Assembly (NCBI GenBank): GCA_036491415.1
Contig: DASXCC010000034.1
Coordinates: 1-18,756, forward strand
Direction of reading: 5' to 3'
Length of the DNA: 18,756 nucleotides
Origin: JAICKN01 sp036491415
GTDB lineage: Bacteria; Acidobacteriota; Terriglobia; Terriglobales; Acidobacteriaceae
How positions within the stretch are numbered: position 1 is the first letter of the stretch; every line of letters starts with the position of its first letter. Position numbers and translations under genes: made by a program. A model generated the notes under the pieces. It did not search any database and was not told the origin of the DNA. It saw only the letters and a list, made by a program, of their open reading frames with translations. Positions 8,356 through 15,558 of the stretch are shown here, one piece after another.

Positions 8356-9609
8356 TTAGACTCCCGAATTCATCTGCTTGGCCCACTGCATTGCATTCCA
8401 GTGAGATTCAGCGACGAAACTTTCGGGAAGCTTTAATTCAGAAGCGCATTTCTTTACGTCCTGCCATTCACCGGTTTCGATGGACATCATCAGCTCATAA
8501 ACAGGGGTCAAATAGCTAGGTTGCCGTAGCAGAACTGCTTTAGTGTCTTTGTCCATGGGAAGATTTTCTAAAACCACGCCCATGGGCAATTCGAGAATTG
8601 CGTCAATCAGGGAGAGCAGACCAATCAGGAAGAGGTCCGATTCGCCATGCTTTACCTTCGGAGCCAGCAATTCGCAGAAGCGTGCGCGAACCAGCGCCGA
8701 GAGGACCAATTCGTTGGGACGATTTGCGCCCGCGTTCAATGTGGCCACCAAACGAATCCAGCGGCGAACCTCGCGTTCGCCAAGGATTGACAACGCGTGG
8801 CGCACGGATTGAATTTCCGTCGAAAAGCTGAAGGCCGCAGAATTCAAATAACGCAGAAGCCGGTAACATAAAGCCGCTTCGCTCTTAATGATGCCTTCCA
8901 CTTCATGCACGTCCATCTCTTCTTTGGAGACGAGTTGCAACAGCCGCAGATAGTTCAGGCGGCTTGCCGGAATTTCCCGGGCCTGCATGAGTTCAGGACG
9001 CTGAAAGAAATAACCTTGAAAGTAGATAAATCCGGCTTGGCACGCAGAGTGAAATTCTTCCTGCGTCTCCACTTTTTCCGCGAGCATTTTGGAGCGCGAG
9101 GAGTAGCGTTTTACCATCGCCGCCGCCTCAGGTGCGGGCGTGCTGCGCATATCCACCTTAATAATGTCTGCGAGATCAGCCAGGCATTCGCGGGGATCGC
9201 CGGGACCGAAATCATCCAGCGCTACCAGATATCCCGCTGCCTTCGCACGCTGGCATGCGGCGCGGACTAAATCATCGGGCGGAACTGTTTCCAGAACTTC
9301 GATGACCGCTTTTTCCGAAGGCAGAAGAGTGATGTATTCCTTCAGCAGAATTTCGCGAGTGCAATTGATGAAGGCGCGGTGTCCATCACAAAGAACATCC
9401 AGGCCCATCAGCATCGTAGTGTCCAGGGTGCTGCGTGAAGCGGCATCAGCGTCTGGGTTACTGAAAAAGTCCACTACGCCATCCCGGAACAGCAATTCGT
9501 AGCCAAAAACCTTTTCTTCCTTGGTAAGAATCGGCTGACGCGCGACATAGCGCATAAACCGGTTCGCTTTAGGAAGTTCGGTCGCTGGTTTCGGGCTTGA
9601 TGAGGGCAT
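8356..9609 (-). CDS. EAL-HDOD (YuxH-type) signalling protein
   Basis: The 417-residue protein has an N-terminal EAL-like domain (~20-205) and a C-terminal HDOD domain (~210-400). EAL landmarks are present: E38-x-L-x-R42 in GYELLFR, an Asn in INCTRE, E104 in IEVLET, DDFG at 132-135, K151 in IIKVDM, E178 in LAEKVET and the QGYFF motif (Q198). The family is often catalytically poor, with a shortened loop after DDFG (here DDFGPGDP), so activity on c-di-GMP is open. The HDOD part (YRLLRYLNSAAFSF, RHALSILGEREVRRW) is typical of non-enzymatic signalling domains. It lies 71 bp after flgM and has its own sigma-28-like box, so it may be a motility-stage c-di-GMP sensor or scaffold. Confidence 0.88.
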   Translation of the reverse strand: MPSSSPKPATELPKANRFMRYVARQPILTKEEKVFGYELLFRDGVVDFFSNPDADAASRSTLDTTMLMGLDVLCDGHRAFINCTREILLKEYITLLPSEKAVIEVLETVPPDDLVRAACQRAKAAGYLVALDDFGPGDPRECLADLADIIKVDMRSTPAPEAAAMVKRYSSRSKMLAEKVETQEEFHSACQAGFIYFQGYFFQRPELMQAREIPASRLNYLRLLQLVSKEEMDVHEVEGIIKSEAALCYRLLRYLNSAAFSFSTEIQSVRHALSILGEREVRRWIRLVATLNAGANRPNELVLSALVRARFCELLAPKVKHGESDLFLIGLLSLIDAILELPMGVVLENLPMDKDTKAVLLRQPSYLTPVYELMMSIETGEWQDVKKCASELKLPESFVAESHWNAMQWAKQMNSGV

Positions 9610-9618
9610 GGTGCTTTC

Positions 9619-9647
9619 TTATCGGCACTTCGGCACAAAAAACTACA
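9619..9647 (-). promoter_or_regulatory. Candidate sigma-28 (FliA) promoter for the EAL-HDOD gene
   Basis: On the minus strand TGTAGTTT (9647-9640), a 13-bp spacer and GCCGATAA (9626-9619) are followed by only 9 bases before the ATG. The -10 match is full and the -35 match is partial. The start of transcription would fall within a few bases of the ATG, so the message could be nearly leaderless. Confidence 0.5.
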
Positions 9648-9680
9648 GTCGAATCTATGATTTTTTATTGAAGCGGATTA

Positions 9681-9992
9681 CTACTGTTCCAGTGGCGGCA
9701 CTGAATCTTGAATCATGGCATCGGCAATCTGGTCCGGCGAAACCTGATACGTGCCGGCGGAAATCGCCTGGCGCAGCGCGTCCACTTTGTCCTGGCGAAC
9801 GGCCGGGGTGGAGAGTGCTTGCGACGCCAATGATTGCGCGCTTGTGTGATTCAGGGAAAGCGAAGCGGCATCATCGTCGCTTTGTATTCCTTCCGCGCTG
9901 ATATCCGAGGTCGCAGCTTGTTGCGTCTGGCGAAGAGTGGTTCGGTCAATATGCGTACTATCGAGATTAATACTGTTTAAATCGATCTTCAT
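9681..9992 (-). CDS. flgM: Anti-sigma-28 factor FlgM
   Basis: The 103-residue product has a low-complexity, probably unfolded N-terminal half. Its C-terminal half carries the FlgM signature VRQDKVDALRQAISAGTYQV followed by SPDQIADAMI (residues ~65-94), which is the sigma-binding region. FlgM holds FliA inactive until the hook-basal body is complete and is then exported. The ATG has AGGA upstream. It lies 82 bp downstream of fliN and 71 bp upstream of the EAL-HDOD gene. No fliA gene is in the window, but FlgM implies one elsewhere. Confidence 0.88.
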   Translation of the reverse strand: MKIDLNSINLDSTHIDRTTLRQTQQAATSDISAEGIQSDDDAASLSLNHTSAQSLASQALSTPAVRQDKVDALRQAISAGTYQVSPDQIADAMIQDSVPPLEQ

Positions 9993-10074
9993 CCTGAGTC
10001 CTAACCAGACCGCTGCTACCGCAGTGTAGCTCTAGAGTTAAATGCAATCCAGAAAAAATGCAACTTACTTTCGT

Positions 10075-10881
10075 TTATGCCCCGATGCTTTTGGCGATCG
10101 TCTGCCCTTGTTCAGGCAGTTCGGTGATGCGCAGACCATAGTTTCCATCCACGATCACGACTTCACCGCGTGCAATCAACTTGTCGCCGAGCAACAGATC
10201 GGCCGGTTCCTGCACTTGGCGGTCAAGTTCCACCACCGAGCCAGATGTAAGGTCCAAAATTTCTCTTAAAGTTAGAGTCCGTGTTCCAAAACGCAGAGTC
10301 AGAGTTAAATCAACACCCATTAGGAGATCTAAATTTGTATCGCTCACGATGGTTTTCTTGCCCGATTCGGTTGTCGTGCTGGTGGATGGATTGGAAACCA
10401 TAGCTTCCATGAGTTCGTTGCCGATCAAAAGATATAGAGTTACGGCGCGGCGGGTCGTATCGGTGACCCGCAAAACAATTCCCGTACCTTGCCACGTGGG
10501 CGGTTCAATGGAGCTGACTTCTAACTTGATGCTTCCGAATTGATTTTGCAGCAGTCCGCCGGCCATGGAGGTAATCTCCTGCAACAGAGCTTGCGCGGAA
10601 TTCTTCTGCTCATCATTGAATTCAGCCGGAGGATCCGTAAAGTTTTGCGCAAGCAAAGCCGCATCCGAGGTGGTGAGAGCGAGGGCGGCATTACCGTGAA
10701 ACGCGCCTGCCACGGTGATCCCAAACGATATTTGTTTGGCGTCGGCGCCTGGCGAAGCTTCGCCAACATTGCTGTCAACCGTCCAAGCTGACCCGAACTT
10801 CTGGGCAAAGACGTCTGCCAGGGCCTGGCAAATAGCCCCTGCTAAGGGGTGAGGCGTTAAGGCTGGAGATGCGGACGCCAT
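10075..10881 (-). CDS. fliN: Flagellar motor switch protein FliN with a long N-terminal CheC/CheX-like domain
   Basis: The C-terminal SpoA domain (residues ~183-256: LDLLMGVDLTLTLRFGTRTL, REILDLTSGSVVELDRQV, ADLLLGDKLIARGEVVIVDG) is a clear FliN match, forming the base of the C-ring. The protein is 268 residues, against about 100-140 for ordinary FliN. The extra ~180 residues (FGITVAGAFHGNAALALT, then ALLQEITSMAGGLLQNQFG) resemble the CheC/CheX/FliY fold, but the second catalytic position usually held by Asn in phosphatases appears replaced (EITSMAGG), so CheY-P phosphatase activity is doubtful. It begins within the fliM stop (TAATG), implying coupled translation. Confidence 0.85.
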   Translation of the reverse strand: MASASPALTPHPLAGAICQALADVFAQKFGSAWTVDSNVGEASPGADAKQISFGITVAGAFHGNAALALTTSDAALLAQNFTDPPAEFNDEQKNSAQALLQEITSMAGGLLQNQFGSIKLEVSSIEPPTWQGTGIVLRVTDTTRRAVTLYLLIGNELMEAMVSNPSTSTTTESGKKTIVSDTNLDLLMGVDLTLTLRFGTRTLTLREILDLTSGSVVELDRQVQEPADLLLGDKLIARGEVVIVDGNYGLRITELPEQGQTIAKSIGA

Positions 10882-11837
10882 TATTTTCTCTCCTCTTTAA
10901 GAGTGATGACATTGCCGACCTGCGCCGCGCGATGTCTTCCATGGCGGACGGGATTTGCTTCAAAGGCTTGCCGTCCGGTAATGGCCACCGCCGCGGGTAC
11001 ACGGACGGGGATTCCGAGATTGCATACTTGCCCTGCCGCTAAATTTAATACGACTTCGACCGGCAATTTGACCATCGGCAAAATTAGCGAGACGGGGAAA
11101 TTGCAGCCCATCATTTTTTCCGCGAGTCGCGTGTCGGAGTGTTCGGAACGGGCGCGCACATAAGAAAGGTCATTGGCCAACTTGCGCAGCAGCGCGTTGG
11201 AGACCGAAACCGGGAAAATAGTCCGTAGCGTGCCTTTGGTCTCAGCCAGTTTTACTTCAAAAGTCAGGCACAAGGTTTTTTCGGGGGGCGCCAGGAATCT
11301 TTTGATCTGCGCGGAGGCCTGCCGACCTTCGAAAGCGATCTCTACTCCGAGCGGGGTCCATGAAATGTGCAGCTGCTGGCACATGATGCGGGCCACGCCG
11401 TCCATAATTTGCTCTTCAATCTCAGTGACTTCGCGGGTGAGCGTTTCGCATTGGCCGGTTCCGCCCAGCAGAACATCAACGATTGGAAAAACAATGGAGT
11501 GGTCGATTTGCATTGCCGCGGCTGCGTTCATTTGACGCACATTGAACGATGACATGTATGTAACTTCCGGAATATGCTCCAGGAACTCGCTATAAGCAAG
11601 TTGCTCTACAGAAGTGAGCGTCACTTCGAAGGCGACACGTAGATAAGCGCCGAGCGAAAGCGACAGGTTGCGCGCGAATCCTTCATGAAGGACCGTGATC
11701 GCATGAATCTGTTCTTTTGTAAGCTGGCCCGATTGCCGGAAGCTGCATGGCTTGATGGAACGCTGGTGCGCCGTGCCATCTTTCGGCGCGGTCTTTACCA
11801 GCTGATCAATTTCGTCTTGGTTTAAGACTTTTTCCAT
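10881..11837 (-). CDS. fliM: Flagellar motor switch protein FliM
   Basis: The 318-residue protein has normal FliM length. Its N-terminus (MEKVLNQDEIDQLV) is the conserved CheY-P docking motif. The middle domain (LHEGFARNLSLSLGAYLRVAF, SVEQLAYSEFLEHIPEVTYM, then DHSIVFPIVDVLLGGTGQ) binds FliG, and the C-terminal SpoA part (LILPMVKLPVEVVLNLAAGQV) pairs with FliN. It is the first gene of the minus-strand unit fliM-fliN-flgM-EAL/HDOD. A sigma-54 promoter with a palindromic downstream element lies 33-80 bp upstream, giving a predicted leader of about 54 nt. Its ribosome-binding site is weak. Confidence 0.95.
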   Translation of the reverse strand: MEKVLNQDEIDQLVKTAPKDGTAHQRSIKPCSFRQSGQLTKEQIHAITVLHEGFARNLSLSLGAYLRVAFEVTLTSVEQLAYSEFLEHIPEVTYMSSFNVRQMNAAAAMQIDHSIVFPIVDVLLGGTGQCETLTREVTEIEEQIMDGVARIMCQQLHISWTPLGVEIAFEGRQASAQIKRFLAPPEKTLCLTFEVKLAETKGTLRTIFPVSVSNALLRKLANDLSYVRARSEHSDTRLAEKMMGCNFPVSLILPMVKLPVEVVLNLAAGQVCNLGIPVRVPAAVAITGRQAFEANPVRHGRHRAAQVGNVITLKEERK

Positions 11838-11869
11838 AACCGACTCAGGGCCGTTCCCATTAAAAGCGA

Positions 11870-11898
11870 ATGAGAACTAGGCAATATCTGCCTAGTGG
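11870..11898. repeat. Palindromic promoter element, copy 1 (fliM side)
   Basis: This 29-bp element contains ACTAGGCA (11876-11883) and TGCCTAGT (11889-11896) as perfect 8-bp arms around 5 bp. It is repeated in inverted chromosomal orientation at 12565-12593 with one mismatch (28/29). Relative to transcription both copies point the same way and follow a sigma-54 promoter by the same distance. The predicted fliM start (about 11891) falls inside the element. Confidence 0.85.
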
Positions 11899-11901
11899 TA
11901 G

Positions 11902-11917
11902 AGCACGGTTCATACCA
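11902..11917 (-). promoter_or_regulatory. Sigma-54 promoter of the fliM unit
   Basis: The minus strand reads TGGTATGAACCGTGCT. GG and GC are separated by exactly 10 bp as required, and the TGG-N-A-N-G and TGCT parts fit TGGCACG-N4-TTGCW. Mismatches are at three less conserved positions. It is 65 bp upstream of the fliM ATG and begins 11 bp after the stop of the PilZ gene. Confidence 0.65.
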
Positions 11918-11927
11918 AAGCCAAAAA

Positions 11928-12359
11928 TTATCGCTTCGTATTGGGATCGATGGCGGGTTCTGGTAACGGCCTGCTTAATTTCACAGGTTCGGGGCGAATG
12001 GATGCCAGATAGCCGCGCAGTTCCTCCCGCTCAGTGGCGGAAGAGAAGTGGAAGGTGAACCCATAATGATGATCGTTTCTGTTCACGACTTTCGCGGAGA
12101 CTCTTACAGATACGGAACTCTCTGGCGGCGTCATGACAACCGTCAGCCGGGTTCCGAGAGCCAGATCTTCAATGACTTCGGCTGCGATCCCGTCCTCACT
12201 AATGTCGATGCACAGGGCGTCAATTAATTTTGGTGGAAACCCGCTTACCTGAAGAAGGACGCGGAAGTTCGTGCGAAAGCGGGGCTTTCTGTATCCGAAG
12301 GAATAAACTTCTTGATGAGTTTTCGATGCCACAGCGCTCTCCTCGCTGGATGGTTTCAC
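11928..12359 (-). CDS. Single-domain PilZ protein
   Basis: A GTG start at 12359 is chosen because AAGGAGG lies six bases upstream; the longer frame reaching 12740 would cross the divergent promoter and has no matching family. The 143-residue product has a short N-terminal leader, then a PilZ domain (~24-125) with R29-x3-R33 in RFRTNFR and D52-x-S-x-x-G57 in DISEDG, the c-di-GMP-binding residues. A Pro-rich tail follows. YcgR-type PilZ proteins act as motor brakes; here the flagellar neighbours make a similar role plausible, but the extra YcgR N-terminal domain is absent. A GCCGATAG box lies ~70 bp upstream. Confidence 0.8.
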   Translation of the reverse strand: MKPSSEESAVASKTHQEVYSFGYRKPRFRTNFRVLLQVSGFPPKLIDALCIDISEDGIAAEVIEDLALGTRLTVVMTPPESSVSVRVSAKVVNRNDHHYGFTFHFSSATEREELRGYLASIRPEPVKLSRPLPEPAIDPNTKR

Positions 12360-12426
12360 CGGGAGCCTCCTTTTATTAAGGAAGAATGAGAAGCAGAATA
12401 CCGGGTGAACCCACCTGAGGAAGTTT

Positions 12427-12454
12427 CTATCGGCAATTCGATTTCGCAAATTCA
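12427..12454 (-). promoter_or_regulatory. Weak sigma-28-like site before the single PilZ gene
   Basis: On the minus strand TGAATTTG (12454-12447), a 12-bp spacer and GCCGATAG (12434-12427) resemble the FliA consensus, with the same 12-bp spacing as the site at 8044-8071. It sits within the 243-bp divergent gap 12360-12602. Confidence 0.35.
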
Positions 12455-12545
12455 GTGGATTTCCCCACAAAACTGAGAAGCACGTCATTCGCCACACCAA
12501 TTCGCAGTTACCTTCGCCCCTGTACGCGTGGAATTCCGCCATTTT

Positions 12546-12561
12546 TGGAACACTCGTTGCA
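12546..12561 (+). promoter_or_regulatory. Sigma-54 promoter of the kinase/flagellar operon
   Basis: The sequence TGGAACACTCGTTGCA matches TGGCACG-N4-TTGCW with only two mismatches and the invariant GG and GC 10 bp apart. The predicted start is near 12572, about 31 bases before the chosen kinase ATG. Confidence 0.75.
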
Positions 12562-12564
12562 TTC

Positions 12565-12593
12565 CCACTAGGCAGATGTTGCCTAGTTCTCAT
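12565..12593. repeat. Palindromic promoter element, copy 2 (kinase side)
   Basis: ACTAGGCA (12567-12574) and TGCCTAGT (12580-12587) are perfect arms around 5 bp. The element is 28/29 identical to the copy at 11870-11898, and each begins 3 bp after the end of its sigma-54 promoter core. The predicted start lies inside it, so the mRNA would begin with a GGCA/TGCC mini-hairpin. Confidence 0.85.
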
Positions 12594-12602
12594 CAGAAAC
12601 CA

Positions 12603-13835
12603 ATGAGCGCGATGAACGAGACCAGAAATTTCGTAGAAGCTCCATCGACCGATACGTTTTCTGCATTTATTTCTGCAGCCAACCGGTTGGAGCAGTCGCA
12701 TCGGGAGCTGCATACAGAAGTTCGCTATCTGCGCACGCAATTAGAGGAGCGCAACCGGGCACTGGCTGCCAGTGTTCTTGAAGCGGAAAAGATGCGCGCC
12801 GCCCTGCGCAACATTCTGAATGCGCTACCATGCGGCGTTGCTGTCATTGAGAACCAAACCAAAGACATTGTGTTGTTGAATCCGAAAGCCTGCAGTTTGT
12901 TGGGCGTTCCGCCGATGGGAAGCGTTCAGCTGCAAGATTTTCCATTCCAAATTCAGCAGATGATTGCTTCCCTGCATGAAGTCCCCCGGCAGGAAGATGA
13001 GATTGAGTTTTGCCTGGAAGTAGAAGGGACCAAGCGTTGCCTTGCGGTTCGTTATACGGAGATGAGTTTTACTTCGGATGAAAACAACGGAGCCAACGCT
13101 TCACAGACCATCCTCATTCTTCGCGATGTCACGGGCCAAAAACAAATTGAGCAGGAGCGGGAATCCTCCCGCCACATGCTGGCGCTGGCGGAAATCGCCA
13201 CTGTGCTGGCACATGAGATTAGAAATCCATTGGGAAGTCTGGAGTTGATCGCTGGAATCTTGTGGAAAGATTCCGGACTGAATGATCAGTCCAAGCAGTG
13301 GGTACGGTATTTACAGGCCGGCATTCGGTCGCTCTCCGCCACGGTGAACAATGTTCTGCAGATACACAGCCTGGGTACGTTGAGTTTGTCGGTGGTAAAG
13401 CTGGAGCAAATATTAAAAGACGCGGTTGAGTTTGCCCGGCCTTTGATTGAGCAGGCTGGATTGAGCCTTACGCTTCTTGGCGATCTGACGGAAATAAAAA
13501 TTGAAGCCGATGCCATCGCTCTGCAACAAGTTCTGTTGAACCTGACGCGTAACGCGATCCACCACACGCGGGCCAGTGGCGAGATTGTTGTCTCTTCCAC
13601 GGTGGAGAATTCGGAAAACGGAAAGATCGCGATCGTTTCATTTTCCGATACTGGCAGCGGCATCGCCCCTGAAGACTTGCCCAACATTTTTGAAGCAGGT
13701 TTCAGCACCGGGCAGACTCCCGGCCTGGGCCTGACGATTTGCAAACGCATTGTGGAACAACACAAAGGAAAGATTACCGTGCAGAGCGAAATAGGTGCTG
13801 GCACCACGTTTCGCATGGAGTTCCCAATTTTATGA
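12603..13835 (+). CDS. Cytosolic PAS-containing sensor histidine kinase (FlrB-like)
   Basis: The 410-residue form starts at ATG 12603; the frame extends to 12528, but that start lies upstream of the predicted transcript start. ATG 12612 is an alternative, since neither has a strong ribosome-binding site. Residues ~20-70 form a coiled coil, ~72-180 a PAS-like domain (LNALPCGVAVIENQTKDIVL, then ILILRDVTGQK). The H-box is ATVLAHEIRNPLG with phospho-His204, and the ATP-binding part has N317 (NLTRNAIHHT), DTGSG (349-353) and GLGL (374-377). No membrane helix is present. Its stop overlaps the regulator start (ATGA), so the two are partners. The layout matches FlrB/FleS-type kinases that switch on mid-class flagellar genes. 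Confidence 0.88.
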   Translation: MSAMNETRNFVEAPSTDTFSAFISAANRLEQSHRELHTEVRYLRTQLEERNRALAASVLEAEKMRAALRNILNALPCGVAVIENQTKDIVLLNPKACSLLGVPPMGSVQLQDFPFQIQQMIASLHEVPRQEDEIEFCLEVEGTKRCLAVRYTEMSFTSDENNGANASQTILILRDVTGQKQIEQERESSRHMLALAEIATVLAHEIRNPLGSLELIAGILWKDSGLNDQSKQWVRYLQAGIRSLSATVNNVLQIHSLGTLSLSVVKLEQILKDAVEFARPLIEQAGLSLTLLGDLTEIKIEADAIALQQVLLNLTRNAIHHTRASGEIVVSSTVENSENGKIAIVSFSDTGSGIAPEDLPNIFEAGFSTGQTPGLGLTICKRIVEQHKGKITVQSEIGAGTTFRMEFPIL

Positions 13836-15199
13836 ACGCTGAGACGAATCAATCCGTTCTGGTCGTAGATGACGAACCGGCAATACGCATGGCGTTAAAA
13901 GCCAACTTCCAGCGTGACGGCTGGCATGTAGAGACAGCTGCGGGTGCGTCCGAAGCTTTAACGAAATTTAAGGCAGCCAATTTTCCGTTGGTTGTTAGCG
14001 ACGTCCGTATGCCGGACGGCGATGGCTTCGACTTAATGGAGAACGTTCGCAACGCGGCTCCGGCTACCGCAGTGATTCTGTTGACAGCATTCGGCAGCGT
14101 ACCCGAAGCGGTACAAGCCATGCGCGGCGGAGCTTGCGACTACCTGACCAAACCGATTTCTTTTGAACAGTTGCAGACTGTCGTTGACCGCGTAATGGAG
14201 CAAGCGCAACAAAAGCAGATTGAGATTAAAGAATCTAACAGCCGCTCGATGATCGGCCGGTCTCCAGCTCTGCTGAGAGCGCTGGATCGGGCCCGTCACG
14301 CTGCACGCACCAATGCCGATGTGCTAATTCAGGCGGAAAGCGGCACCGGAAAAGAATTACTGGCAAGCTTTATTCACGAGAACAGCAGCCGTGCGGACAA
14401 ACCATTTGTTGCGGTGAATTGCGCTGCATTGCCCGAACAACTGCTGGAAAGCGAATTATTCGGCCATACGCGGGGCGCGTTTACCGGCGCGACCGGAGCA
14501 AAGCCCGGCAAGTTCGAATTGGCTGAAGGTGGCACGCTGCTTCTGGATGAAATCGGCGAGATGCCGATGCAGCTGCAACCGAAATTGCTGCGTGCGCTAC
14601 AAGAGCGGCGCATTGAAAAGCTCGGCGATGTTCGCTGTATTCCTGTGAACATCCGCGTGATCGCCACGACCAACGTTTTCTTGCAGCACATGGTGGAAGA
14701 AGGGAAGTTCCGCGCGGACCTCTACTACCGCTTGAATGTGATTCCTCTCTCGCTACCTCCTTTACGCGACCGTAGAGAAGACATTACGGCTTTGGTGGAA
14801 TTCTTTACAGGTCGCTTCGCAACCGAAGCGCAAATCCCGGTTCCTTCGCTGCATCCGGAATTTATGGAAGGTCTCCGCCAATACCCCTGGCCCGGAAATA
14901 TTCGCGAGTTGGGGAATTTCATGCGCCGCATCGTTACCCTCAGCGATAGCAAAGAAATCGGTCCGGAATGCCTGGCTGCGGAACTTCCGCAACTGCCGAT
15001 CCGTTCGGCAACGGCGGTTCCTGCCGCGACTTCGCCGATCGGCACTTCGATTCGCGACGTGGAACGCCACCTTTTAGAAAAAACTTTGGAAGCAACCGCT
15101 GGAAACCGTACACGCGCCGCGGAGCTGCTGGGAGTAAGCCTGCGGACGATCCGCAACAAGATTCGTGAGTACGGATTGCCACCACGGAGGTATGCATGA
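13832..15199 (+). CDS. NtrC-family sigma-54-dependent flagellar response regulator (FlrC/FlbD-like)
   Basis: The 455-residue protein has a receiver domain (1-120: acidic D13/D14, phospho-acceptor D57 in VVSDVRMPDGDG, T85, K107), an AAA+ domain with Walker A ESGTGKE (169-175), the sigma-54-contacting GAFTGA loop (215-220) and Walker B GGTLLLDEIGE (233-242), and a Fis-type helix-turn-helix at the end (NRTRAAELLGVSLRTIRNKI, ~425-444). All residues needed for phosphorylation and ATPase function are present. It remodels RNA polymerase-sigma-54 at target promoters; the fliM and kinase promoters here are obvious candidates. Start ATG overlaps the kinase stop, and its TGA overlaps the flgB ATG. Confidence 0.93.
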   Translation: MNAETNQSVLVVDDEPAIRMALKANFQRDGWHVETAAGASEALTKFKAANFPLVVSDVRMPDGDGFDLMENVRNAAPATAVILLTAFGSVPEAVQAMRGGACDYLTKPISFEQLQTVVDRVMEQAQQKQIEIKESNSRSMIGRSPALLRALDRARHAARTNADVLIQAESGTGKELLASFIHENSSRADKPFVAVNCAALPEQLLESELFGHTRGAFTGATGAKPGKFELAEGGTLLLDEIGEMPMQLQPKLLRALQERRIEKLGDVRCIPVNIRVIATTNVFLQHMVEEGKFRADLYYRLNVIPLSLPPLRDRREDITALVEFFTGRFATEAQIPVPSLHPEFMEGLRQYPWPGNIRELGNFMRRIVTLSDSKEIGPECLAAELPQLPIRSATAVPAATSPIGTSIRDVERHLLEKTLEATAGNRTRAAELLGVSLRTIRNKIREYGLPPRRYA

Positions 15200-15558
15200 G
15201 CACAACATCAACCCCGATGATCCAGATGCTTGAGCAGTTCCTGAATGTCACTTCGCAGCGGCATTCTGTGATCACCACGAACATCGCGAACATCGACACA
15301 CCGGGATATCGCACGCATGATGTTGATTTTCGTTCGGAGTTGCGCCGTGCCATGGCTGGCGGTTCAGAAGAACCTGTCTCAACCGTGGCCCGCATGGTGC
15401 CTGGATTAATGGAACGGCCTGACGGCAACAACGTAAATATTGACCGGGAAGGTCTGGTTCTGGCTGAGACGCAGATGCAGTTCAACATGGGCGTGGAGCT
15501 GATTCACAATCAATTCCAGCAGATCATGATGGCGATTAACGAGGGAGGCAAAGGATGA
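15196..15558 (+). CDS. flgB: Flagellar basal-body proximal rod protein FlgB
   Basis: The 120-residue protein has the FlgB N-terminus (QRHSVITTNIANIDTPGYR, matching the rod-protein signature N-I-A-N-x-x-T-P-G-Y) and C-terminus (ETQMQFNMGVELIHNQFQQI). Length is close to the usual ~130. It is exported by the flagellar type III system and forms the proximal rod with FlgC, FlgF and FliE. GGAGG lies six bases before the ATG. The start overlaps the regulator stop and the end overlaps flgC, both by ATGA. Confidence 0.94.
   Translation: MSTTSTPMIQMLEQFLNVTSQRHSVITTNIANIDTPGYRTHDVDFRSELRRAMAGGSEEPVSTVARMVPGLMERPDGNNVNIDREGLVLAETQMQFNMGVELIHNQFQQIMMAINEGGKG

Noticed and set aside
11822..11860. Twelve-codon upstream ORF in the fliM leader overlapping the fliM start
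   Set aside because: No ribosome-binding site and no conservation evidence; such short frames are expected by chance.
11891..11917. tRNA-like look of the sequence (AGTGGTAGAGCACGGTTCATACC)
   Set aside because: It resembles a D-arm, but no acceptor stem, T-arm or full cloverleaf can be drawn, and the minus strand fits a sigma-54 promoter.
11870..12058. A 62-residue plus-strand ORF starting MRTRQYLPSG, similar to a stretch (MRTRQHLPSG) in the minus-strand extension above
   Set aside because: The similarity comes from the shared palindromic promoter element and sigma-54 cores, not from protein conservation; the rest lies antisense to the PilZ gene.
12567..12587. Reading the palindrome itself as a sigma-54 core (GGCA...TTGC)
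   Set aside because: GG and GC are 8 bp apart rather than the required 10; the correct core lies just upstream.
12360..12740. Long N-terminal extension of the single PilZ frame on the minus strand
   Set aside because: It crosses the divergent sigma-54 promoter and the kinase start, has no family resemblance, and the GTG at 12359 has an excellent AAGGAGG.
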